A DNA stretch of 14,577 nt from Flavobacteriaceae bacterium (GCA_016649785.1 JAENXB010000052.1:1-14577), one strand, 5' to 3'; counted from the first letter of the stretch, positions 1-6,527 are shown. Notes: generated by a model from the sequence alone, not told the origin. A program made the numbers and translations.

Positions 1-138
1 GTCTTGTAATGCTTCCCCCATCCTGGTAAAAAAATCTTCAAGGGTTTCAGCATTCATAATATTTACAGCGGAATTTTCTACATCCCAGGTTATAAAAGCA
101 ATGCCATCCGGGTCTATTTTATATTTTATATGTTTCAT
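1..138 (-). CDS. FadJ-like 3-hydroxyacyl-CoA dehydrogenase / enoyl-CoA hydratase, N-terminal 46 residues
   Basis: This reading frame starts at the ATG complementary to 136-138 and runs off the left edge without a stop. The visible 46 residues begin MKHIKYKIDPDGIAFITWD and continue with SAVNIMNAETLEDF, which resembles the beginning of the enoyl-CoA hydratase (crotonase) half of the FadJ/FadB multifunctional beta-oxidation protein, where a short strand, a D..GIA.I.W.. strand and a NxMn stretch are usual. The start lies only 25 bases after the thiolase stop on the same strand, so the two genes almost certainly form an operon for hydration, oxidation and thiolysis of acyl-CoA. The assignment rests on a short N-terminus plus context; a stand-alone crotonase is the alternative. 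Confidence 0.75.
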   Translation of the reverse strand, partial: MKHIKYKIDPDGIAFITWDVENSAVNIMNAETLEDFFTRMGEALQD

Positions 139-163
139 TATGAATCCTCTTTTTAGTTATTGG

Positions 164-1360
164 TTAAACCCGTTCAATTATGGTAGCAATACCCATTCCT
201 CCTCCTACACAAAGTGTGGCTAAAGCGGTGCTTTTTCCCTGACGCTCCAACTCATCCAGAGCAGTACCAAGGATCATACATCCTGTTGCCCCAAGCGGAT
301 GGCCCATTGCAATTGCGCCTCCATTTACGTTGACTATGGAATGATCTATTTTTAGATTTTCCATTAATCTTAAGGGTACAACGGCAAAGGCTTCATTAAC
401 TTCCCATAAGTCAATATCCGAAGCGTTCATGCCAGCCATTTTTAGTGCCTTATTAGTAGCCGGGGTTGGTCCTTCCAACATAATTAATGGCTCCGAACCA
501 ATTACTGAACCCATTCTAATGATCGCCCTGGGTGTAAGCCCAAGTTTTTCACCTACTTCTTTGTTTCCTATCAACATCAAAGCAGCACCATCTACCAAAC
601 CGGAAGAATTTCCTGCATGATGGATATGATTAATGCGTTCTATATTTACATACGCGTCAATTGCGGTTTGATCAAAAAGCATTTCACCCATCATGGCAAA
701 AGAAGGCTTTAAACCTGCTAATGTTTCCAGTGTGGTATCAGATCGAATATATTCATCTTGTGCTAAATGCGTAAACCCGTTAATATCCTTTACAGGGATC
801 ATTGATCTGTTAAAATAACCTGCTGCACGGGCTTTGGCAGCCCGTTGTTGTGAAGCGAATGCAAAAGTATCCAGATCTTGTCGGGAATACCCATATTTAG
901 TAGCGATCAGATCTGCAGAAATTCCTTGTGGTACAAATTTCCCAAAGGCTGCATCCGGTTCCATCACCCAGGCTGAACCATCAATTCCCATAGGAACTCT
1001 AGACATAGATTCAACTCCACCTGCAATAATTAAGTTGGACCAACCTGAACGTATTCTTGCCGCAGCCTGATTCACGGCCTCTAATCCAGCACAATACCTG
1101 TTTAATGATACTGCCGCCAGGTGATCTCCATAACCGGAGCATTGAGCCGCAACTTTTGCAACATTGCCCCCTTGCTCTCCTGCCTGGGTTACACATCCCA
1201 TTATGAGATCTTCTACCAAAGAGGTGTCCAGATTATTGCGCTCTTTTAGTGCCTTTAACAAAGTAGTGGTCAGTTCTACGGGACTTACCTGCGCGAGGCT
1301 TCCTGTTTTTTTTCCGATGCCCCTGGGCGTTCTAACAGCATCATAAATATATGCTTCCAT
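164..1360 (-). CDS. Acetyl-CoA C-acyltransferase (thiolase, FadA/FadI type)
   Basis: This 398-residue protein has the usual length of a degradative thiolase, which cleaves 3-ketoacyl-CoA with CoA into acetyl-CoA and a shortened acyl-CoA. The nucleophilic cysteine is C90 in LNRYCAGLEA. AGGVESMSRVPMG follows, then HHAGNSSGLVDGAA, the NEAF motif at N322, the catalytic histidine H354 in GGAIAMGHPLGATG, and the acid/base cysteine C384 in TLCVGGGMG. The odd point is the nucleophile loop: relatives as I remember them read C-x-S-G-L, whereas here it is C-A-G-L, one residue short. The gene is followed after 25 bases by a FadJ-like gene and is read from a clear promoter at 1428-1458 with operator-like boxes, opposite a TetR gene. 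Chain-length preference cannot be told from sequence; a biosynthetic acetoacetyl-CoA thiolase is less likely given the neighbour. Confidence 0.95.
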   Translation of the reverse strand: MEAYIYDAVRTPRGIGKKTGSLAQVSPVELTTTLLKALKERNNLDTSLVEDLIMGCVTQAGEQGGNVAKVAAQCSGYGDHLAAVSLNRYCAGLEAVNQAAARIRSGWSNLIIAGGVESMSRVPMGIDGSAWVMEPDAAFGKFVPQGISADLIATKYGYSRQDLDTFAFASQQRAAKARAAGYFNRSMIPVKDINGFTHLAQDEYIRSDTTLETLAGLKPSFAMMGEMLFDQTAIDAYVNIERINHIHHAGNSSGLVDGAALMLIGNKEVGEKLGLTPRAIIRMGSVIGSEPLIMLEGPTPATNKALKMAGMNASDIDLWEVNEAFAVVPLRLMENLKIDHSIVNVNGGAIAMGHPLGATGCMILGTALDELERQGKSTALATLCVGGGMGIATIIERV

Positions 1361-1377
1361 GAAAATATTATTTATAA

Positions 1378-1393
1378 GTTACTAAGTGGTAAC
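1378..1393. promoter_or_regulatory. Operator-like box 1 (probable TetR site)
   Basis: GTTACTAAGTGGTAAC is a near palindrome with perfect 5-base arms, GTTAC and GTAAC. It lies 17 bases upstream of the thiolase start, inside the predicted 5' leader. It matches box 2 at 1413-1428 at 12 of 16 positions with centres 35 bases apart. TetR-family repressors usually bind such dyads next to their own divergent gene; that this TetR binds here is inference. Confidence 0.6.
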
Positions 1394-1412
1394 ATATATT
1401 GCAAAAAAATAT

Positions 1413-1428
1413 GTTACCGGGTGGTTAC
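1413..1428. promoter_or_regulatory. Operator-like box 2 (probable TetR site) at the thiolase promoter
   Basis: GTTACCGGGTGGTTAC shares GTTAC, GTGGT and the final AC with box 1. It sits at the predicted transcription start of the thiolase and touches the -7 element, an ideal position for repression. In addition, 1388-1400 and 1406-1418 form a larger inverted repeat (GGTAACATATATT against its complement, 12 of 13 positions), so the two boxes face each other symmetrically. Confidence 0.6.
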
Positions 1429-1458
1429 AAATATAATTAAATATTTATATTTACCAAA
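1428..1458 (-). promoter_or_regulatory. Bacteroidetes-type promoter of the thiolase-fadJ operon
   Basis: On the minus strand TTTG (1455-1458) is followed by a 19-base spacer and TATATTTG (1428-1435). This is a complete match to the TTTG / TAnnTTTG consensus of the primary sigma factor of Bacteroidetes, with the preferred spacing. It predicts a start of transcription near 1421 and a leader of about 60 bases holding box 1. Confidence 0.8.
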
Positions 1459-1506
1459 TATTAGCCTGTTCATATAAAATGAACCATTTAAAATACTGTA
1501 AAACAA

Positions 1507-2166
1507 ATGATTGACCCTAATTTAGAAAAGAGTTATAATTTTGATTATCACTCTGAAATAGTTAAAGATCATCTAAATAAAATAGATTTGCAAGGCCTTT
1601 CTGAAAAAGAAATCGCCATAAAATTATATATTCATGTAAGGGATTTTTGGCCATATTATCCATACCGATTCAGTTTGAAGAAGACAGACTGGAAAGCTTC
1701 AGAAATTATTCGGCATAAAAACGGGCATTGTCTGGACAAAGCAGTTTTATTGATCAGTTTTTTAAGAGCTAATAATATTCCTGCAAGATTGGGATTGGCA
1801 AAGGTTAAGAACCATATAGCGATAGAACATATTGTAGAAAAATTTGGATCGGATGTGCTGGTACCTCATGGGTATGTAGCACTATTTTTAAATAATAAAT
1901 GGGTAAAAGCTACTCCCGCTTTTAATTTTGAATTATGCGATAGATTAGGTGTAAGCACATTAGAATTTGATGGAGAAAACGATTCTTTATTTCAGGAGTT
2001 TGATAAGACAGGGAATCTTTCTTTTATGGAATATTTAGAAGATTATGGCACTTTTGATGAAGTGCCGCTTCAATTTATGTTAGAATTAATGCAGGAACAT
2101 TACCCTCCTTTTCTGAAAAACAATATAAAATTGGGTGATGTTTTAGATTTAAACCAATTGCAATGA
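1507..2166 (+). CDS. Transglutaminase-like superfamily protein
   Basis: The 219-residue protein carries a transglutaminase-like (papain-fold) core. The putative nucleophile is C75 in KNGHCLDKAVLLISFLRANNIPAR, the typical helix after the GxC turn. The histidine is probably H121 in HGYVALFLNNKW. The usual third residue, an aspartate in W..xD.T, is not found: the sequence reads WVKATPAFN, with threonine 136 at that place. I recall this WxKATPAFN..LC signature from an uncharacterised bacterial subfamily, so the substitution is probably a family trait rather than damage. No signal peptide is seen, so the protein is likely cytoplasmic. Its last codons overlap the ATG of the TetR gene (ATGA), implying translational coupling. 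The substrate is unknown; protease, amidase or a ligand-processing partner of the regulator are all possible. Confidence 0.8.
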   Translation: MIDPNLEKSYNFDYHSEIVKDHLNKIDLQGLSEKEIAIKLYIHVRDFWPYYPYRFSLKKTDWKASEIIRHKNGHCLDKAVLLISFLRANNIPARLGLAKVKNHIAIEHIVEKFGSDVLVPHGYVALFLNNKWVKATPAFNFELCDRLGVSTLEFDGENDSLFQEFDKTGNLSFMEYLEDYGTFDEVPLQFMLELMQEHYPPFLKNNIKLGDVLDLNQLQ

Positions 2167-2735
2167 AGAAAGACCGTCCGGCCACCGAAAAGAAAATATA
2201 TGATGCATTTTTATCTATTTTAAAAGTTAAAGGGCCGCAAGGTGTTGGCATTAACGCTATTGCAAAAGAGGCCGGTGTTTCTAAAGAACTTATTTATCGA
2301 TATTTTGGAGGGTTAAAAGGTCTGCTTTTGCAATATGCACAAAAAGGGGATTTTTTTAAGTCTTTATTGGTTTTGGATGACAAGGAAAAAAGCAGTGTAG
2401 AAGATCTGAAACAATTTGCAAAAGAAGGCACCAAAGAATTGCGTGAAAATAAACTGACGCAGGAAATTTTGCGTTGGCAATTGCTGGAGAACAATAAAGA
2501 AACAAAAGATCTATTTAAATACACCAATTCGCAAATCGGGAAAATTTTTGCAATAAGCGATAAAGATACATCCCTTAATCATGCTTTTCAATTAATGATT
2601 GGGGGTTATGTGTATTTCACTCTTCTTTCGAAGTTCAATAAAACATTTATTACTACAGATCTGACAAAAGAAGAAACCTGGGCAAAATTTGATAAGGCCC
2701 TTGAAAAAACAATTGATCTTTTTAATGAAAAATAA
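2163..2735 (+). CDS. TetR/AcrR-family transcriptional regulator
   Basis: The 190-residue protein starts with a TetR DNA-binding domain. The helix-turn-helix covers about residues 28-50 (VGINAIAKEAGVSKELIYRY), including the typical Y-RYF end followed by GLKGLL. The C-terminal 130 residues form the variable ligand-binding and dimer domain. The ATG overlaps the stop of the upstream transglutaminase-like gene. Lying divergently from a thiolase-fadJ operon whose promoter holds two repeated dyads, it most likely represses that operon and its own, with an acyl-CoA or fatty acid as the natural guess for the inducer. That ligand is inference; nothing in the C-terminal half names it. The stop is only 6 bases from the convergent exporter stop. 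Confidence 0.9.
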   Translation: MKKDRPATEKKIYDAFLSILKVKGPQGVGINAIAKEAGVSKELIYRYFGGLKGLLLQYAQKGDFFKSLLVLDDKEKSSVEDLKQFAKEGTKELRENKLTQEILRWQLLENNKETKDLFKYTNSQIGKIFAISDKDTSLNHAFQLMIGGYVYFTLLSKFNKTFITTDLTKEETWAKFDKALEKTIDLFNEK

Positions 2736-2741
2736 CCCTTA

Positions 2742-3620
2742 TCAATCAGGTGTTTGAACCACAGCAATCTTGGTAGTTCTTCTGTTTAAACGGGAAATAT
2801 AAATACTGCTTGTCAAGATTAAGGCGCCCCCAACTAAAATATTCCAGGTCAATTTTTCATCCAAAACAAAATGGCCCAACAAGATTGCCGTTATTACTTC
2901 CAGGTACATCAATGTGGTCGCGGTAGATGCCTCCAAATATTTCAGGCCAAAAAAGAAGAGTTTAAAAACGACAATGCCAATTAAAAACCCATAGAAAATC
3001 CCTGTGGCCAGATGCCCTATTTCGGCAGTGGGCAAACCTATTAAAAACGGAATAAATAAAACAGCGCCTACAATGTTCTGAAAAAAGATCATTTTGTTCT
3101 GGCTGTAGTTATGGGTTTCGGTTTTAAAAATAATCACCGTAACTGCATACCCAATAGAAGCTCCAATGGCGGCAAGCATTCCTATAAAATCCCTGGATTC
3201 AAAATTAAATGGTTTGCCGGCATAGGTAATAATTATACCTATAAAAGCGAGTAACAAAAAAATCAATTGCGCCTTTTTAATTTTCTTTTTGAGAAACAGG
3301 ATCTCAATCGCGGTTACAAAGATTGGGTAGGTATAAAAAAGCACCACAGCATTCCCAATGGAAGTATAGATAAACGCTATTAAATACAGGTACATCCTGA
3401 TGGCATTTATGGACGAGGCCAACAACATTCTTTTATTGTTTCCCCTAAAATGCAGATCTCCCTCTTTCCACAAAAGCGGGATCAGAAAAATTAAAGGGAT
3501 TGCCGTTCTAAACCAGGCGATTGATCCCGGACTCATACTGGACATATGTTTAATCAGCAAGCCATTGTTACCTGCAATTAAGGCACATAAAATAACGGCG
3601 TAAACGGCATTTTTGATCAT
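2742..3620 (-). CDS. EamA-family (DMT superfamily) transporter
   Basis: The 292-residue protein is very hydrophobic from its first residues and has the two-repeat plan of the drug/metabolite transporter superfamily with about ten membrane segments. Recognisable EamA features are the early SMSPGSIAWFRTAIPLIFLIPLL (second helix, with the F/W-R pair), AIFYTYPIFVTAIEI-like stretch (VVLFYTYPIFVTAIEILFLKKKI) closing repeat 1, and GLKYLEASTATTLMYLEVITAILLGHFVLDEKLTW closing repeat 2. The C-terminus is short, basic and cytoplasmic. Such proteins export metabolites or amino acids, but the substrate cannot be read from sequence. It is transcribed alone; its stop is 6 bases from the tetR stop with no terminator hairpin between, and its leader has a 17-base palindrome. 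Confidence 0.9.
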   Translation of the reverse strand: MIKNAVYAVILCALIAGNNGLLIKHMSSMSPGSIAWFRTAIPLIFLIPLLWKEGDLHFRGNNKRMLLASSINAIRMYLYLIAFIYTSIGNAVVLFYTYPIFVTAIEILFLKKKIKKAQLIFLLLAFIGIIITYAGKPFNFESRDFIGMLAAIGASIGYAVTVIIFKTETHNYSQNKMIFFQNIVGAVLFIPFLIGLPTAEIGHLATGIFYGFLIGIVVFKLFFFGLKYLEASTATTLMYLEVITAILLGHFVLDEKLTWNILVGGALILTSSIYISRLNRRTTKIAVVQTPD

Positions 3621-3640
3621 CGTAAAATGTAGACTTCGTT

Positions 3641-3657
3641 ATATTCCAAAGGAATAT
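3641..3657. repeat. 17-base palindrome upstream of the EamA transporter
   Basis: ATATTCC-AAA-GGAATAT is a perfect inverted repeat with 7-base arms and a 3-base centre, 21 bases before the transporter start codon. It could be an operator. No regulator gene is adjacent on that side, and no good TAnnTTTG element was found with it, so its role is open. Confidence 0.4.
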
Positions 3658-3677
3658 TTATTATATTAAACACACAG

Positions 3678-3720
3678 TTTTGAGTGCCAGACTTACTTTC
3701 GGCATTTCAGGCACTCAAAA
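3678..3720. repeat. 11-base inverted repeat after the MDR reductase gene
   Basis: TTTTGAGTGCC (3678-3688) and GGCACTCAAAA (3710-3720) are perfect complements with a 21-base loop. It lies 15 bases after the stop of the reductase gene on the minus strand, where a terminator would be expected. The T and A ends have the wrong order for an intrinsic terminator on either strand (T before, A after), so it is recorded as a hairpin of uncertain role. Confidence 0.4.
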
Positions 3721-3734
3721 AATTAAGGACTTTT

Positions 3735-4757
3735 TTACACTTTAACCACCATTTTCCCGGTATTTACCCCTTCAAATAACCCGGATAAAGCTGCCGGTAG
3801 GTTTTCAAATCCTTCCACAACGGTCTCTTTATACTTCAACTTTCCTGCTTTTACCCAGGGGCCCATTTCTTCAATCATTTCATCCATCCTGTTATTATAA
3901 TCCCTGGATAAGATCCCCTGGATTGTGGCACGGGTATAAAGCATTTTGTGCAAAAACCGAGGGCCCAGTTCAGGGTTTTCCAGGCCGTGGTCGTATTGTG
4001 AAATCTGCCCGCAAATTAAAATTCGTGCTTTGTGGTTGATAAGATTAAAAACAGCATCGGTGATCACCCCGCCTACATTGTCGTAATAAATATCAATTCC
4101 GTTTGGGGCCGCTTTATTTAAGGCAGCGGTCATTTCTTCCAGGCCCCTGTTTTCTTTGTAGTTGATCACTGCATCTACGCCCAATTCATTCACCAAATAG
4201 TCCATTTTTTCCTGCGATCCCGCAATCCCAACAACGCGACAGCCTTTAATTTTGGCAATTTGAACCACGGTAGATCCAACAGCTCCCGCAGCACCGCTCA
4301 CCACGACCGTATCTTCCTTTTTAATTTTTCCTGCATCTGTGAGTCCAAAATAAGCGACCCTTGCCGGCATACCGAGAATTCCCAAACCGGTAGAGATGGG
4401 TGCGATTTTTGGATCCAATAAGCGAGCTTCCCCTTCGGGTACCATTGCGTATTCTTGCCAGCCGGTATAACAGTTAACAAAATCGCCCTTCTTAATTTTT
4501 TTTGATTTAGACAGGATCACTTCCCCAACCATCCCGGCACCTTGTACCACTCCCAGGGGATGTGGCTTTTCCCAGGTGTTATTGGAAGATTGCTGAATGC
4601 GCATATAAGGATCTACACTTATATACATGGCTTTTACCAATACTTCTCCAGGTTTTAAACTGGCCGAATCCAGGTTTTCGACATTTAATATGTAGTGTTC
4701 CATTCCAATCCGTCCCGTGGGACGTTCCGCATAGATCCATTGCTTATTTTCTATCAA
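3735..4757 (-). CDS. NADP-dependent medium-chain reductase (CurA / leukotriene B4 dehydrogenase-like)
   Basis: The 340-residue protein matches the zinc-free MDR family of alkenal/one reductases (prostaglandin reductase, curcumin reductase CurA), which reduce activated double bonds with NADPH. The family's marks are all present: SVDPYMR at 47-53, LGVVQGAGMVGEV, ILGMPARVAYFGLT, the nucleotide-binding GAAGAVGS at 155-162, and IDIYYDNVGG at 221-230. The zinc ligands of alcohol dehydrogenases are absent, as expected for this group. Length equals the family norm. It starts 14 bases after the SDR stop and follows ArsR and SDR on the same strand, so it is likely co-regulated with them, perhaps in handling reactive carbonyls or quinone-like compounds. 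The physiological substrate is unknown. Confidence 0.92.
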   Translation of the reverse strand: MIENKQWIYAERPTGRIGMEHYILNVENLDSASLKPGEVLVKAMYISVDPYMRIQQSSNNTWEKPHPLGVVQGAGMVGEVILSKSKKIKKGDFVNCYTGWQEYAMVPEGEARLLDPKIAPISTGLGILGMPARVAYFGLTDAGKIKKEDTVVVSGAAGAVGSTVVQIAKIKGCRVVGIAGSQEKMDYLVNELGVDAVINYKENRGLEEMTAALNKAAPNGIDIYYDNVGGVITDAVFNLINHKARILICGQISQYDHGLENPELGPRFLHKMLYTRATIQGILSRDYNNRMDEMIEEMGPWVKAGKLKYKETVVEGFENLPAALSGLFEGVNTGKMVVKV

Positions 4758-4771
4758 CTTTTCGCTACTTT

Positions 4772-5374
4772 TTAATTATATATTCTGATTATTTCCCCGT
4801 TCCCTTTTCCGTTTACGCTTCGCACATACCCGTTAACGACTTTATCCATGGGAATTGGATTGTGCCCCGGGAATAAATCTTTTAATCTTTCGTAGGAATC
4901 TTCTACCATATCCGGAGATACCACATTTACGCGGATCCCGTTTTCAAGCTCTAAGACAACTGCCTTTACAAAACTGTGAAGTCCTCCATTGACTATTGCC
5001 GCGCCGGTAGTTTTTACCACCGGATCATCGGCTAAAACCCCGGTGGTTAAGGTGATGGATCCGCCTTTATTTAAATATGTCCTGCCAATGCGGACTATAT
5101 TCACTTGTCCCATAAGTTTGCTGTTTAAACCAATATGGAAGTCTTCTTCTGAAAGTTCATTAAAATTGGCCCATTTAACCGTCCCGGCTATACAAATAAT
5201 TGCATCGAGTTTTCCTGTTTTTTTAAACATTTCACCGATGGATTTGCTGTCGGCAATATCTACATTCACATCCCCTGAGTTCCGTCCGGCAATTATAACT
5301 TCGTTGTTTTCTGAAAAATGGGAAGAAACTTTTTTACCGATAGTTCCCCTCCCTCCTATGATCAATATTTTCAT
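4772..5374 (-). CDS. Short-chain dehydrogenase-like protein lacking the Tyr/Lys catalytic pair
   Basis: The 200-residue protein is a short SDR Rossmann domain. GGRGTIG (7-13) is the cofactor loop, CIAG (61-64) stands for NNAG, and RVNVVSPDMVEDS is the strand and loop after the active-site helix. Where classical SDRs have Y-x3-K, this one reads GAAIVNGGLHSFVKA: alanine 125 and asparagine 129 fall in the two catalytic places, and the catalytic serine is replaced in TLTTG (110-112). I remember a bacterial subgroup with ...VNGALE.F.RA..LE.. in the same place, so this is probably a family feature. It may bind NADP without classical chemistry. It lies 52 bases after the ArsR stop and 14 before the MDR reductase, which suggests one operon. 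Confidence 0.85.
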   Translation of the reverse strand: MKILIIGGRGTIGKKVSSHFSENNEVIIAGRNSGDVNVDIADSKSIGEMFKKTGKLDAIICIAGTVKWANFNELSEEDFHIGLNSKLMGQVNIVRIGRTYLNKGGSITLTTGVLADDPVVKTTGAAIVNGGLHSFVKAVVLELENGIRVNVVSPDMVEDSYERLKDLFPGHNPIPMDKVVNGYVRSVNGKGNGEIIRIYN

Positions 5375-5426
5375 AACATTATTGTTTATATAATTCTCGA
5401 TATATAGATATGATTGTTTTAAAAAA

Positions 5427-5729
5427 TTACAAATCGGTGCTTAACCTGTTTACAAATTGCGATATAACTTCCTCATTTCTTTTGTAATACGTCCATTTTC
5501 CATGACGGGTAGGAATAATCAGTGAAGCTTTCTGCATCTGCGTTAAATACGTAGAAATGGTAGACTGAGATAAGCCGGCTCTTTCGGTAATATGAAACAC
5601 ACATACACCATCATTAAAATGACCCAGTTCTGCGTGGGGACGAAAATTAGCCTCCGGATCCTTCAACCATTTTAAAATGTTTAACCGGGTCTCGTTGGAT
5701 AATGCTTTATATATTTCGATGATTTCCAT
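5427..5729 (-). CDS. ArsR-family transcriptional regulator
   Basis: The protein is a single winged-helix domain of 100 residues from the ATG at 5729 (MEIIEIYKALSNETRLNILK). A TTG two codons upstream would add only two residues, so the ATG is preferred. KALSNETRLNILKWL is the ArsR hallmark; the recognition helix is in ERAGLSQSTISTYLTQMQKASLI and the wing in TRHGKWTYYKRNEE. A loop with GHFNDGVCVFHI contains one cysteine, C45 in ATG numbering, but no CVCDL-type metal site is present, so it probably does not sense arsenite or another thiophilic metal. It heads the ArsR-SDR-MDR set, and a perfect dyad at 5755-5774 lies just upstream, consistent with autoregulation. The inducer may be a substrate of the two oxidoreductases. 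Confidence 0.9.
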   Translation of the reverse strand: MEIIEIYKALSNETRLNILKWLKDPEANFRPHAELGHFNDGVCVFHITERAGLSQSTISTYLTQMQKASLIIPTRHGKWTYYKRNEEVISQFVNRLSTDL

Positions 5730-5754
5730 AGTCAAATATATAAATAATATTTAC

Positions 5755-5774
5755 ATATCTAGAATTGTAGATAT
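5755..5774. promoter_or_regulatory. Operator-like dyad upstream of arsR
   Basis: ATATCTA-GAATTG-TAGATAT is a perfect inverted repeat with 7-base arms and a 6-base spacer, 26 bases upstream of the arsR ATG. ArsR-type repressors bind imperfect AT-rich dyads of this sort at their own promoter. The half-site TAGATAT occurs again at 5405-5411 between arsR and the SDR gene, but such an AT-rich 7-mer can recur by chance. Binding is inference. Confidence 0.45.
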
Positions 5775-5958
5775 ATAAAAAAGAAATTGATCAAGAACAG
5801 AATATCAAGATACTGGCTTCGCTGAAGGCAAAGAGAGATCCATAATATTATAAATGGAGATCCGGGCGATAATTCATAGGAGGAACAAGCCTTTGATGTA
5901 AAAGTGAATTTATTTGAAAAATTGTAGTGCCCCTTGCTCCCAACTCCAAAATGAGCAC

Positions 5959-5994
5959 AAAAAAAATTCCAAAAGCCCGGGGACTTTTGGAATT
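5959..5994 (-). terminator. Rho-independent terminator of the J-domain/KTSC gene
   Basis: AATTCCAAAAG (5965-5975) and CTTTTGGAATT (5984-5994) form a perfect 11-base stem with an 8-base GC-rich loop. On the minus strand the stem runs into eight T residues. It lies 25 bases after the gene's stop codon. Confidence 0.9.
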
Positions 5995-6018
5995 ATATAA
6001 TAACCTTACACTTATAAT

Positions 6019-6474
6019 TTAAGCCGATTGAAGTTCCTGATCTTTCTTTGATTTTCTATAAAGAAAAGAAGTAAATATGTTCCTTTTTGCAAAGCGAAAT
6101 TGTCTGTCGGAATTTACGAATTTCACAAAAAGAGGTTTGTTAACCCCAAAATATTCGTAGGTAGTTCCATCTGAAAAAGAGATCTCCATCAAATTTCCCT
6201 TATGTTGAAAATCGGATATCACCGCTTCGGAAGTAGTGATATTGTATTCTTCAAGATTTGCAGCCTTGGTTTCCGGAGCAATGCTCACAAGAAAATGATA
6301 GCCATCAATAATTTGTTTGCTTTTTGCTTCAGCTTCCGCGTGCATTTCATCGGTTTCCTGAAATTTATCAGGATGCCATTCTTTTACCAGGTTTCTGTAT
6401 GAAGTTTTAAGTCCCTTAAGATCTGTTCCTGGTTCAACATTAAATAATTTCTTGTATTCATTAACACGCTTCAT
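6019..6474 (-). CDS. J-domain protein with C-terminal KTSC domain
   Basis: This 151-residue protein joins two small domains. Residues 4-65 form a J domain with the Hsp70-activating HPD motif at H34-P35-D36 (LVKEWHPDKF). Residues about 80-142 fit the KTSC domain: a TSEAVISDFQHKGNLMEISFSDGTTYEYFGV core followed by VKFVNSDRQFRFAKRNI. KTSC domains are short and of unknown function. There is no G/F linker or zinc domain, so it is a type III (class C) J protein and probably directs DnaK to a special client, which the KTSC domain may bind. The N-terminal start codon is supported by a perfect promoter ending 24 bases upstream. The gene is monocistronic, with its own terminator. No membrane segment or signal is present, so it acts in the cytoplasm. 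Confidence 0.85.
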   Translation of the reverse strand: MKRVNEYKKLFNVEPGTDLKGLKTSYRNLVKEWHPDKFQETDEMHAEAEAKSKQIIDGYHFLVSIAPETKAANLEEYNITTSEAVISDFQHKGNLMEISFSDGTTYEYFGVNKPLFVKFVNSDRQFRFAKRNIFTSFLYRKSKKDQELQSA

Positions 6475-6497
6475 GGATGCTCTTTTTTAATCAGCGG

Positions 6498-6527
6498 CAA
6501 AATTACGGCTTTTTTCTTTAATAGCAA
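6498..6527 (-). promoter_or_regulatory. Bacteroidetes-type promoter of the J-domain/KTSC gene
   Basis: On the minus strand TTG (6525-6527) precedes TAATTTTG (6498-6505) by 19 bases, matching the TTG / TAnnTTTG consensus. The predicted start of transcription, near 6492, gives a leader of less than 20 bases. Confidence 0.75.

Noticed and set aside
5730..5735. TTG start two codons upstream of the ArsR ATG
   Set aside because: It adds only two residues and overlaps a TATATTTG sequence; the ATG gives a normal N-terminus.
5733..5740. TATATTTG on the minus strand as the arsR -7 promoter element
   Set aside because: It lies 3 bases from the chosen ATG, so the RNA would start inside the coding frame. 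It is either chance in AT-rich DNA or would require a later start not supported by the family.
5775..5958. Possible gene remnant or RNA between arsR and the J-domain terminator
   Set aside because: No frame of useful length, no homology I recognise, and only weak 5-base hairpins; I see nothing supported there.
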